A DNA stretch of 64,000 nucleotides from Vanilla planifolia (Eukaryota > Streptophyta > Magnoliopsida > Asparagales > Orchidaceae). Below the pieces are notes generated by a model. It saw nothing but the letters and a program-made list of their open reading frames with translations, had not been told where the DNA came from and did not search any database. The stretch covers positions 34,230,737 to 34,294,736 of the forward strand of contig CM043869.1 in NCBI GenBank assembly GCA_023846275.1. Reading direction: 5' to 3'. The position numbers were made by a program, and so were the translations under genes. Below, in pieces: positions 25,147 through 35,119 of the stretch. How positions within the stretch are numbered: position 1 is the first letter of the stretch; every line of letters begins with the position of its first letter.

Positions 25147-27819
25147 ACATGTAACTTATTTGGTGGGTTGGAGATGAATGTAGGCCTTAGTTTTTTTTGA
25201 ACCACTAAAAAATGTTTTATTTTATTTTCTTTCAATTACTTTACTTATTTCACAAAAAGATTTTTAAGACTAATCAAGAGTTTCCTTAAAAGAATCATTT
25301 AATAGTTAACAAAAGTAGTAATAAACTTATCCATACACTTAGCTTGTTGTTCCAAATTTTTAAAAATGGCACAATTTACCCCCTAGTGGCTCACACATCT
25401 TAATAATTTGAGCATGATTATTGAAAATGAACATGTTGCTAGATCATGATAATGATATTCATTGTGATTATATTATATGTTATGAAAATCAAAATTAAGC
25501 ATCGAATGAAGAAATAGAGGAAAAAGAAATTTTAATTATATTTATAAGTGAAATGAAAAAGAAAGAAAAGGAAAATGTAATAAAAAGAGTTGTAAATGAA
25601 ATGGCGTTATTTTAAAAAATATATAAATGATGGTTATTTGAAATGGCACATTTTATTTTGGAATAACATGTTCATAAGTAGGGTCATGATGCTAAATAAT
25701 ATGTCTTTGAGATGGAGCCAAAGAAGCAATCATCAGGCATATCTCATTTTGAAATAACATGTTTCATAGGAAAAACCAAAAAGGATTGAAAAAATTATAG
25801 AATGACCTTGTCCTAGAACCAACTAAATGGGAAATATAAATTGTGAAAATATAAAAGAAATTAATATACATGATTTTTGTTAAACAAAAGATTGGATAAA
25901 TTTAGAAGAAAAGATAAACTTTTATTTATATGCTATTTACGTGTGTTTTGACATATTTTATTATATGATATTAATAAAAAATTTGACATAATCTCAAATT
26001 ATTTTCTTTACATATATATTAAATAATTTGTTAATAAGCTAGTGATATTTGACTCAGTCTATTTAGTGGCCAAATATTTTAAGAATTGATGAGACATAAT
26101 TGGGGACTCTAAGTGAGTAATGAAAGAGTTAATATCTAGCTATTATAATTAGTGGTTTAATTCTTTTATTATAGGATATAAAAGCTATTGTAATAGCTTG
26201 CTTTATTTGACTAGTGATGGATATGAATTAGTTTTATTTATGTTATATTACAACTTATTAAACCTTATTTTAGAAATGGCAATGCATTAGCATTATATTA
26301 CTTAGAACTTGGTTTAAAAAATGTGATTAGCTTACTTGCTTTTATTATAAAAAAGAGCTGGTTTTAAAGAATAAATTAGAGAATGTCATGTGGACAACCA
26401 AGGACAATTTGAAAAAGAAAGGTTATAACCACTAGAATGGTGTTAAAGCAGTTGAAGTAATAAGACAAAAAACCATAATAAAATGGGCAACTTAGGATAT
26501 GAAACTTAAAAAAAACGAGATAAGGTGCACAACTAGATTAGAATGGTCTTGATGATAATGTGGAAATCATATAAACTTAGGGCTTGTAAATTAGATGATG
26601 TAGATAATCTAGGATGGTGAGGATGGGTAGACATTATAAAGGGTAAACACACATGTCTCATTAATTTTTATTCTATATTATTGATTTTATATTAAATGTG
26701 TATTGTAAATAATTTAGAAAAGATAAAAAATTGCATAACTTCAATATTAAAAATAAGCCTAATGTATGGTGAGTTAAGGACAACATATAATACACCAGGT
26801 AGAAATAGAACAAACTTTAAGCTAAGAGAGGATTACGTATGGTATGATATTAATGACTTACAAAATTTTGGCTTCTATGAACAATATGTCAACTTACATA
26901 TATAGTATGTAAGACCCAAAAATGAAAAGAGCTAAGAAACATAAAGAGAAATATATAGTATGTTAATAATTTACATACAATGCAATAAGCTTAGAAGAAC
27001 ATAATACACTTTACCTAAGTATAAAATTGAGAAAAATATATGATACATCAATATTAATGTATGATACATTAACCTCAAAAAGAATAGTATGTATAAGAGA
27101 ATTAAACACATGGAAAACATACAATTCATTAATATTAATGTACAATATGTCAACTTTAAGTTAAATAATAAGTATAAGAGAAGAAGTAACTTAAGGTAAC
27201 ATATGATATAATTAAAATTAATGAATAGTACATTGGGTTGTATGATCAATTCAAAACATTATTATGTTTGATGGTCCATTATTGCATATGTATTTAGTAA
27301 ACAAAACATTTATAATAAACAAAATATAAAGGGGACATGTTATTGCATATGTTAATACTTAATTTTTGGTATGTTAACAAGTGGACATACGTTACATTGC
27401 TAGAGAGTTTGAAGGGAGAACACATAGTGAGAGTGTTTGTGTGTATGTGTATATATATATATATATAGAAAGAAGAAAGAAACTATGAAAAGGTTTGTGA
27501 AAGAGTAATTCATACATTATGCAAAGAGTATATAGCAAATTAAAGTGGAGTTGTGATGATATAATTAGGAAGTGAATGCTTAAATTTTGCATTATACTAT
27601 GTAGCCATGTTAATGTTAAAAATTTGAAATGTGGAATGCATGATAGTTATGCAAATTAGCATCAAGTTATAAAATAAGTGTGAAAAAAATAAATAATTCA
27701 AACAATCAAATGATTGTCATAATTAAAGGAGAAAAAATTGTGATATAATAAACAAAATCTTAGGAATACAGTCTCGAAGGGAGCAGTCCCAAATGAACCT
27801 GAAAAGAGTTTAGGAGCTA
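25147..27819. other. AT-rich intergenic DNA, no gene seen
   Basis: It contains recurring words such as ATGATACAT/ATGTATCAT between 27030 and 27240, and an (AT)n microsatellite at 27450-27466. A 20-base word GGATATAAAAGCTATTGTA, also found near 24500 inside the neighbouring element, recurs near 26173. No gene is supportable. Confidence 0.6.
27450..27466. repeat. (AT)n microsatellite
   Basis: Seventeen bases of alternating A and T follow a short GT-rich run. Confidence 0.85.
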
Positions 27820-27839
27820 ATCTAGTAAATTGATTATTA

Positions 27840-28560
27840 ATCACTTTTTGAGGCTACAACCACCACATCTTAGAGATACAATAAATCTATTTCAAATAGA
27901 AGACTAATTAGAAAGCATTGAAATTCTATTTGATAATATGACATGTGATGATTATAGAAGAGTACCACTGATAGTATTGTTCACCATTGGTGGAGAAGAC
28001 AAAAAAGGATGTTGTTTGGGAATTGAACATATTTTGAGTTATCATAGAGAGAGTTTTTTAGGCATTCTTAGAATGGTATATTTTTTAATCAAGCAGAGAG
28101 AAGATAACTGATGACTTAATAAGATTATATAAGAAGAATTTTATAATCATTAAATATAAACAAACTTTCTCAAGGTTAGTGTGATACACTCTAAATCTAG
28201 TGACAATAGAGAAACAACATTTAGAAAGGTATTAAAAAATTTCATAAAAAATCTTATGGCTAAAATGGAGTTTGAATCTTATTGAAAACTATTAGAAGAT
28301 TCAAGAGGATTGAACAATACTTTGCTCCTACAAAAATCAAAAGAGTAGCACATAAGAGAAAGGGATATTTCTCTTCACAAGGAGGCCACAAATCTAAGAA
28401 GATTGGGTCTCAATCCACAAATACTAAATTAAGGGAATCTACACTATATAAAATATGTGACAAGTTTCAGAGAGGAGAATGTCAGAAGCTTCAATTTTAG
28501 AGAATTTGGGTACTATGCTAGAGAATGAATGTCCACAAGGGTAAGCACATTTAGATGGAG
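27840..28560 (+). pseudogene. Gag remnant
   Basis: The start reads FLRLQPPHLRDT, then after a gap E-D-stop-L-E-S-I-E-I-L-F-D-N-M-T-C, which matches the gypsy gag core (E-x-W-L-x-x-I-E-x-x-F-D-x-M-x-C) with a stop at the Trp. A basic stretch at 28282-28500 ends in a broken zinc knuckle, CDKFQRGECQKL. Confidence 0.75.
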
Positions 28561-28746
28561 GAAATGGTGACAAAAGAGAATTAGTATAGATAAAACCTTC
28601 TTAAAAATTAAAAGTAACTATATAAACAAAGGAAAGAGCCAAACTTTTACTTAACAACCTTAAACAATCCTTACTTGGATATATGTGATAAATCAGAAGG
28701 ACATTCCATTGTCTCCAAATGTCATCATAAAATTTCTTAAGCAACT

Positions 28747-28791
28747 ATAAATGTATTGTTTGATTATGGAGCATCACATTTATTTGTTTCT
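28747..28791 (+). pseudogene. Aspartic protease remnant
   Basis: The translation INVLFDYGASHLFVS matches the gypsy protease loop (L-F-D-S-G-A-S-H-S-F-I-S) with Ser changed to Tyr at the position after the catalytic Asp. Confidence 0.8.
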
Positions 28792-29289
28792 ATAATATTA
28801 GTTAAGAATGTGACAATTTGAAAATAATAATTAGTAAAACTTTTACTTGTTATGTTACTAACTAGAAAAAAGTATCAATAGACAAGTATATTTAAAAAAA
28901 TCTTGAAATAAATGAAAAATAATTTAATTCAAAGTTGATGTTAATTAACAAAATATAATTTCATATCATCTTAAGAAAGGGGTAGTTAATAACTTATAAG
29001 GCTACTATTGCTTGTTGGGAGAAGAAGATAAGCATATTTGTGAAAGATAGAGCTAAGGTAGTAAACTTTGGCACATGAAGGAAGGTACCATTGATATTGA
29101 AAATGAAGGAAGAAAATTTATTACAGAAAGGATGTGAGCACTACTTACAAGGTGCAAAATGAAAAGACCCACAAATTCAAAATGTGCTAATGGCATTCAA
29201 ATACTTATAAGTGTTTCTAGAAGATTTGTCAAGGTTACCACTAGATATAAAAATAAGATTTCTTATTAACTTAATACTTAGAGTATAAT

Positions 29290-29790
29290 TAATATCCAAG
29301 GTACCTTATAGGATGACACTAATGAAGATAGAAGAGATGAAATACCAATTACAAGAACTTCTAACAAAAAGGTTTATCTGATTTAGTGTTTTAGTATGGG
29401 GAGCATTAATACTCTTTATTAAAAATAAAGGGGAGCTATGCATATGCATAGACTATAAAGAATTAATTCAAATCATAGAAAATAATAATTATCATTTATA
29501 TTAGATAAATGAACTATTTGATCAACTTGAAGGAGTTAAGATATTCTCTAAAATTGACTTGAGATCAAAATATTAATAATTAAAGATATAAAAAAAAGAT
29601 ATACTAAAGGCAACATTCAAAACTAGATGTGGTCACTATAAATTTTTTGTACTTCCTTTTGGATTTACAAATGAGCCAGTTGCATTTTTTTGGATTTTAT
29701 GAAATTGGTATTGAGGAAGTGGCTAGAAAACTTCATAATAATGTTTATTAATGATATCCTAATATACTCTAGAGTGAATATAAGTATACA
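29290..29790 (+). pseudogene. Reverse transcriptase remnant
   Basis: Visible segments in order are [59 protein letters not shown], and MFINDILIYSR. The last is the catalytic box, usually F-x-D-D-I-L-V-Y-S, with the first Asp changed to Asn. Stops and frameshifts separate the pieces. Confidence 0.9.
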
Positions 29791-30109
29791 TTATATCTGG
29801 ATATGATGTTATAAGAATAGAATTTTCATCAATGGTATGCCAATTTTTCAAGTGTAGCATTTAACTAAAGAGCATTTCATTTTTGGGATACATTATTAAT
29901 GTTTAAGGCATATCTATAAGCAATTAGTGTGATAGTAGCAATTGATTGACCTAGGCCCACAATTTTCATAAAAATTAGGTTTTTCTTATAGCTAACTAGC
30001 TATTATAGTAAGCTTGTCAAATGGTTCTCTCAAATCATAATTCCTTTAAAAAGACATACACTAAAGATAATTCAATTTAACTAAATAAAAAATGTAAGAA
30101 ATTTTTCAA

Positions 30110-30520
30110 ACTCTGAAGAAGAATATGACAACCAAATTAGTATTAGCATTACTTATGAATGCTAAAGAATTCTATGTCTATACTGATGCATAACTGAAAG
30201 GATTATGATTTATAATAATATAAAATAGGAAGACTATAGTCTATGCTTCTAAACAACTTTCAAAACTTGTGAAGAATTACCCAGTGTAAGATTTGAAATT
30301 AGAAGATATCATATTTGTCTTAAAGATTTGGTAGCATTATTTATTTGGTATGAAGACTCAAATATATTAAGATTATTGGAGTCTTAAGTATATATTCACA
30401 TAGAAAAATTTAATTTTAGTCAACAACATTGGTTATAATTAATAAATAATTATGATATAGATATCGTATATTACCTGAGAAAGGCCAACATAGTGGTAGA
30501 TGCATCGAGTCAAAAGATGA
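30110..30520 (+). pseudogene. RNase H remnant
   Basis: Segments EFYVYTDA, VYASKQLSKLVKNYPV, VLKIW..HYLFGMKTQI and SLKYIF occur in the usual gypsy RNase H order, interrupted by stops. Confidence 0.88.
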
Positions 30521-30822
30521 GGTTAAGTAATATAAATCTCATATTAAAAGAAGCACAACTATGCAACAAAATGAAGGAATTACAACTAAATGCAATATTT
30601 ACTACTAAAAGGAGAATATTTAATCATGTTGCAATCATAACAAATTATTTATAAGATTTTATAGAATTCCAAATCAATGATGAGCAAGTACAAAAGGTCA
30701 ATGCAAAAGGAAAATCATACATACTAATCTTGGATTGAACAAGATGAATATACCAAACTAGAAGGGACACATCTACACTATACATCCTAAAGTGATCGAG
30801 ATGTATCATGATATAAAGGTGA

Positions 30823-31000
30823 ATGAAAAAGAAAAACAAAATTATGTATGTGTTTAATTTGTTATCAAGAAAAAGAAAGCAATGAAAAAAGAAATACAAA
30901 ATTATGTATGTGTTTAATTTGTTAACAAGAAAAAGAAAGCAATGAAAAAAGAAATACAAAATTATGTATGTGTTTAATTTGTTAACAAGATAAAGAAAGC
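30823..31000. repeat. 60-bp tandem repeat, three copies, inside the pol remnant
   Basis: Three near-identical 60-base units sit in register at about 30841, 30901 and 30961, each containing ATTATGTATGTGTTTAATTT. Copies 2 and 3 are almost identical, so at least one duplication step is recent compared with the decay of the element. The unit falls between RNase H and the integrase core. It keeps a frame open on the minus strand, which gives a repetitive 157-codon ORF that I regard as chance. Confidence 0.92.
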
Positions 31001-31079
31001 ATAAAAAACCAAATAGAACATTACAATCTTTTCCTTTATTAGTGTGAAATAGGAAAGGAATTTGTGATGTTCTTAGGAC

Positions 31080-31960
31080 TAACAAAGGAAAAGATTCTAC
31101 ATTAATAAATGTGGACATGTTAAAGAAGATGGCACATTTTCTACTTTTTAGGACGAGCTATATAGTAGAGAAGTTGGCAATATATCAAATAATGAAATTG
31201 CATGGAGTGCCAAAATCAATAATGTCTAATTGAGATTCTAAATTTACTCCACAATTTTGGAGGAAAATGCAAGAGATCATTGGAACACAATTAAAGTTTA
31301 ATACATTGTTCCATCCTCAAGTCGATGCTCGAATAGGAACAATAAAGGCCTTGGAAGATATACTAAGGGTGTTTGTATTAGACTTTAGTGAAAGTTAGAA
31401 TACATAACTATGACTAATCAAGTTTGTTTATGACAAAAATTATTAACTAAGCATTGAAAGGGACCCATTTTGTGGCATTATATGGGAGGAAGTGCCAATC
31501 CCTATTATGTTGGTATGATGCGAAAGAAAAGATATTTGTTAGACTAGAGATCATATGAGAAGCCACCAAAAAATTTAAACTAATTAAGAAGAATACACAA
31601 AACACACAAGATAATTAAAATAAGTACTATGATTCTAAACACCACAAGATAGAATTCCAAGAAGAGGACTAAGAATTTATCACGGTGAGTCCTATGATAT
31701 GAATTACAAGATTTGGTTGAGGAAAGTTTAAAAAGAGCTATATCATTCCTTTCCAAATTATTGAAAGGATTGGTAAAGTGGCATATATGGTGGCATTGCC
31801 AATGAATTTACCTAGAATCCATGACATATTCCACATTCCTTCATTAGAAAAACATGCGATAGATCCATCAAATGTACTTGATTTTGATTCAAGTTTGTTG
31901 GAGCAAAAACCACATCAAACATATAAAGAAAACCAAGTGAAGATGTTGGGAAAAGAAGTC
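31080..31960 (+). pseudogene. Integrase core and GPY/F module remnant
   Basis: Core segments include AHFLLFRTSYIVEKLAIYQI, LHGVPKSIMSN-stop-DSKFTPQFWRKMQE, GTQLKFNTLFHPQVDAR and LEDILRVFVLDF. The end, IIPFQIIERIGKVAYMVALP followed by IHDIFHIPSLEKH, is the GPY/F module found C-terminal in gypsy and chromovirus integrases. The catalytic Asp of the D-S-K-F segment remains, but a stop precedes it. Confidence 0.9.
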
Positions 31961-31963
31961 AAA

Positions 31964-32060
31964 AGCTAAGAAACAAGGAGATTTCAATAGTTAAGGTGTA
32001 ATAATTAAATCAATTAAAATGAGAGGCCGTCTAAGAAGTGCCACATTTTAATTCTCCAAA
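31964..32060 (+). pseudogene. Chromodomain trace
   Basis: A plus-strand reading starting LRNKEISIVKV, followed by NQLK and EAV between stops, corresponds to the linker and chromodomain start of Del/Tekay-type integrases (L-R-N-K-x-I-x-x-V-K-V-x-W-x-N). It is short and broken. Confidence 0.5.
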
Positions 32061-32095
32061 TTCCTTCTTAGATTTTTATGAAATTCTTTTGTAAC

Positions 32096-33955
32096 CGTTA
32101 TAGCACCTTCTCTCTTTCTCTCTCTCATTCTCTCTATCTCTCTTCTCTTTTTTCTAAACTCTTAGTTGAGCTCAAACTTATCTCTATTTTTCAAAAAACT
32201 CACCAACCACAATCTCCCTTTTTATACCAATTAGATAGTTTTTCTCTCTTTGTTACTTCTAATTCTTCATTAGATGCAACACTTCTTTAAAATTATTATC
32301 TAATTCTTTTTTTAAATCTCATTTGGCTCTTAATTTCATGCTAGTTGTGCCACTTTTTTTAGCCTAGAAAAAATTTAAATTGTTATTTTAAATTCTATGT
32401 CCTAGTGAATTTTTATTATTTTTAGTTCATTTAATATATTTATTAAGCCTTAATTTTTTATAACTCATAAATAAATCCCTATTAACCTCTATTCTTCAAT
32501 TTTAATCCTTAATTTTTTTATTATTTCCAAATTTGTGTTATTGGTTCATAAATAATTTGTACATTTAATTTCTTAGTTCATTGCCTTCTTTTAAGGTGTA
32601 GTACTTTTCTTTCTGTGATATGCGATTTTTTGGATAAATAGAAAATGATTCTTCAAAATTCCAAAAGCTTATTCAAGATTCTAAATAAATGAAAATGACC
32701 ATAAACTTCATTTTCTTACATTTTTTACAGTTCAAATACTCCCTCTAGAACATTGATCACTCTTAAGAATATTATTTTTTTGTTAATTTAAACAATCAAT
32801 GATTTAAAATCTTAGAAATATTTACTAAAGTAATTTCTCTTACTTTTGGGGTTGGGTAGTCACAAGATAGGGTCATAAAAAATTCAATCATATTTTTTTT
32901 TATCTTTCTCATGATTTTTATATATCAAAAGTCTTATTTAGTCAATTATTCTTTTTAATTTCATTCATTACTCTTTCTTAGCTTCTATATTTTGTTACTA
33001 ATAGTATATAAGCATGTACACATATATACATATCAAATAATAATATATTATCACATTGATGAGAACATGCATACATATATCTATGTTATGCATTATACTC
33101 ATATGACATTCCAGAATAACAACTCGAGACACTTAATAATTAACTTAAATACATTACAATTATTCAGTTGGTCACTTTATTTATTTTGAGAGGCTTCTAT
33201 TATATATTTTCTTTTTTCCTTCTCATCTATTCATTTCTTGAATAATACTACTATAATTTATCAATACTTGTTTATATCTAAATCAAAAAGCTTTCAAAAG
33301 TTTCACATATTATACCTTTTTAGTATATGATCTATTTCTCTTACCATATCATATATTGACCAAAATATATGATACATTTGCCTCAACATACAATATGTTA
33401 TTCTTGTTTTTATTATAAATTGGCACAGTTGGACAAACCATTCCTTAACCATACATACCCCTTTAATAGGTTTAATGTATGACATATTTTCTTAATATAT
33501 GACACATTAAGCTTAATGTGCTATACACTAAGGATTAAAAACATAATCCATAATCCCCAAAGTCCTGATGTGATACTTAAGTTTAAAGAGAACGATGAAT
33601 GAATATAGAGTAATGTCCTTAAAGAAGAATTATTAGATAAGGAATAAATAGAAGAGAATCATTATATTGAACTTAAATTTGTCCTTCTGTTGAAATTCCA
33701 TGAGGATGGAGGATGGAATTTACTAGAAGATTTTTGTCATAAGCTTTGCATTTGAGAATGGAATCCATCAATAAGGGTTAGAATGGCACTTCCTACCCCT
33801 CGGATAGTACCGAATAATTTACTCATAAAAAGGGATTCCAATCCTTGAGAATTTGTCTAAGAAATTATTCCATCTACATCGGCTACTAGGATCTCGGAAA
33901 TCATTGGCAAATTTATATTTTTGTCACGATACAAATACTATTATTATCGTATTTA
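32096..33955. other. AT-rich flank with a CT microsatellite, no gene seen
   Basis: A TCTC-rich stretch lies at about 32105-32150. This region could contain the 3' LTR of the adjacent chromovirus, but I could not match it to any upstream copy. No gene is recognised. Confidence 0.5.
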
Positions 33956-34078
33956 GTGAGTTACTATCAGAGAGGCTGGCTACGTGATTTAACAGCTGGA
34001 AAACATTTTAAAAAAATGGCTGGAAAGCCACTCTACCCCTGCTCTCGTCAGCCATTCCGTACTCCCATTCGACGCCAA

Positions 34079-34978
34079 TCACTTAGCAACCAAAACCGTC
34101 GCCATGGCCGCCGCCTTACATGCCACACCGCACCCAGTGCTGGCGGTCTCTGTCATCAATACTTCCCTTTCTCCCTCCAGAAACTGCTTTACAATGTCAA
34201 CACTTGGATCCAACACTGTCTCCCCCCACACCCTTTCCGCCTCCTTCTCGCCTCTCCACACAATCGCCGCCGTCGCATCCACCTTCCAAACCGACCACTT
34301 GTTCTCCATCACTAAACGAACTATCTTCTCCCGCTGCGCCTCGGCCAATTTACACGTATTACTCCTTATCTCCTCAATCGCCTCAGCAAGCAACCTCTCC
34401 TCCTTCTCCTGACTCCTAAAAAATCTATCCATCTCTGGCAGCCCAATCGACCTCCGAATCCCCTTGGAGTAATCTGCATTCGACGCGTCGAACGCCTCCC
34501 AGGCCTCCACCACCAACCCCTTCTCCAACATTCTCTCCAACCTCTCCGCCACGAAGGCGTCGAGCACCGGCTTGTCGACATCGACCCATAGGAAGCAGCA
34601 GTCATGCCTGGCGGGGAACTCCCCGTTGTTGCCTTGGATGAGCTCCTTGATGTAGTTGTTGGAACCGCCTGCGACGATGGGGAGGCAGCCGCAGGAGAGG
34701 ACCTGGTCTATTGCTTGCGTGGCCTCACGACGGAAGTCTTCAGCGGTGAAGTCGGCGTCAGGGTGTAGGATGCCGAGGAGGTGGTGTGGGATGCCGGCAC
34801 ATTCATCGGTAGTCACCTTGTTGGTGATCACATCGAGGCCGCGATAGAGCTGCATCTTGTCTGAGTTGATGACCTCTCCGCCAAAGCGAAGGGCAAGGCT
34901 GATAGCCAGCTTGGACTTGCCGGTGGCTGTTGAGCCAAGGACGAACACAACCTTGGGTTTGGACCAGGAGGGTGCCAT
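34079..34978 (-). CDS. IPT: Adenylate isopentenyltransferase (cytokinin biosynthesis)
   Basis: This intronless 299-residue protein transfers the isopentenyl group of DMAPP to ATP/ADP, the first step of cytokinin synthesis. Visible elements are the P-loop GSTATGKS (15-22), INSDKMQLYRGLDVITNK with the catalytic-type Asp 40, PHHLLG (64-69), VAGGSNNYI (102-110), FLWVDV (129-134) and YSKGIRRSIGLPE (170-182), the last diagnostic of plant ATP/ADP-type IPTs and not of tRNA-IPTs. The start is the ATG at 34978; the frame is open a further 47 codons upstream but has no ATG there and contains the TATA box. Only eight residues precede the conserved core, so there is no obvious plastid transit peptide, unlike most family members (about 320-350 residues). 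The C terminus lacks a CaaX box. The gene stands alone and is far GC-richer than its surroundings. Confidence 0.93.
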   Translation of the reverse strand: MAPSWSKPKVVFVLGSTATGKSKLAISLALRFGGEVINSDKMQLYRGLDVITNKVTTDECAGIPHHLLGILHPDADFTAEDFRREATQAIDQVLSCGCLPIVAGGSNNYIKELIQGNNGEFPARHDCCFLWVDVDKPVLDAFVAERLERMLEKGLVVEAWEAFDASNADYSKGIRRSIGLPEMDRFFRSQEKEERLLAEAIEEIRSNTCKLAEAQREKIVRLVMENKWSVWKVDATAAIVWRGEKEAERVWGETVLDPSVDIVKQFLEGEREVLMTETASTGCGVACKAAAMATVLVAK

Positions 34979-35103
34979 TGTTAATGAGGGTGGAGAAGGA
35001 TTTGCATGTAAAGGGAGGTGGGGAGGAGGTTGGGGTTGGCCTTGCTTGGTCCCGCCTATTTTAATGAAGAAGTACAAGATTAACAGAAAGAGGAGTATGG
35101 ATG

Positions 35104-35110
35104 ATTTATA
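35104..35110 (-). promoter_or_regulatory. TATA box of the IPT gene
   Basis: TATAAAT on the minus strand, within CCCTATAAATC, lies 126 bases upstream of the ATG. This predicts a transcription start near 35078 and a leader of about 100 bases that is pyrimidine-rich and free of ATGs. Confidence 0.6.
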
Positions 35111-35119
35111 GGGAGCCAA

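Larger units (their letters stand above)
27820..32095 (+). mobile_element. Degenerate Ty3/gypsy chromovirus (Del/Tekay-like) internal region
   Basis: All retrotransposon domains are present in order on the plus strand: gag (about 27840-28560), protease (28747-28791), RT (about 29290-29790), RNase H (about 30110-30520), integrase core and GPY/F module (about 31080-31960), and a chromodomain trace (about 31964-32060). Every domain is broken by stops and frameshifts. Many stops are explained by C-to-T or G-to-A changes (for example CGA to TGA in the integrase), as expected for a long-methylated, silenced copy. No LTR pair could be placed at the ends. Domain order and the chromodomain trace suggest the Del/Tekay lineage; the class is sure, the lineage likely. 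Confidence 0.85.

Noticed and set aside
30645..31118. 157-codon minus-strand ORF with a three-fold internal repeat
   Set aside because: It lies antisense to the integrase remnant and is kept open by the 60-bp repeat, whose length is divisible by three.
26900..33540. Possible LTR pair around the plus-strand chromovirus (26.9-27.6 kb against 32.9-33.5 kb)
   Set aside because: They share only short AT-rich words such as ATGATACAT; I could not align them colinearly.
33956..35111. Plus-strand ORFs opposite the IPT gene
   Set aside because: They are antisense shadows of a GC-rich coding sequence with no recognisable motif.
34979..35119. N-terminal extension of the IPT frame with a hydrophobic stretch (signal-peptide-like)
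   Set aside because: There is no ATG in the extension, and the TATA box lies at its far end, so it is leader and promoter and not coding.
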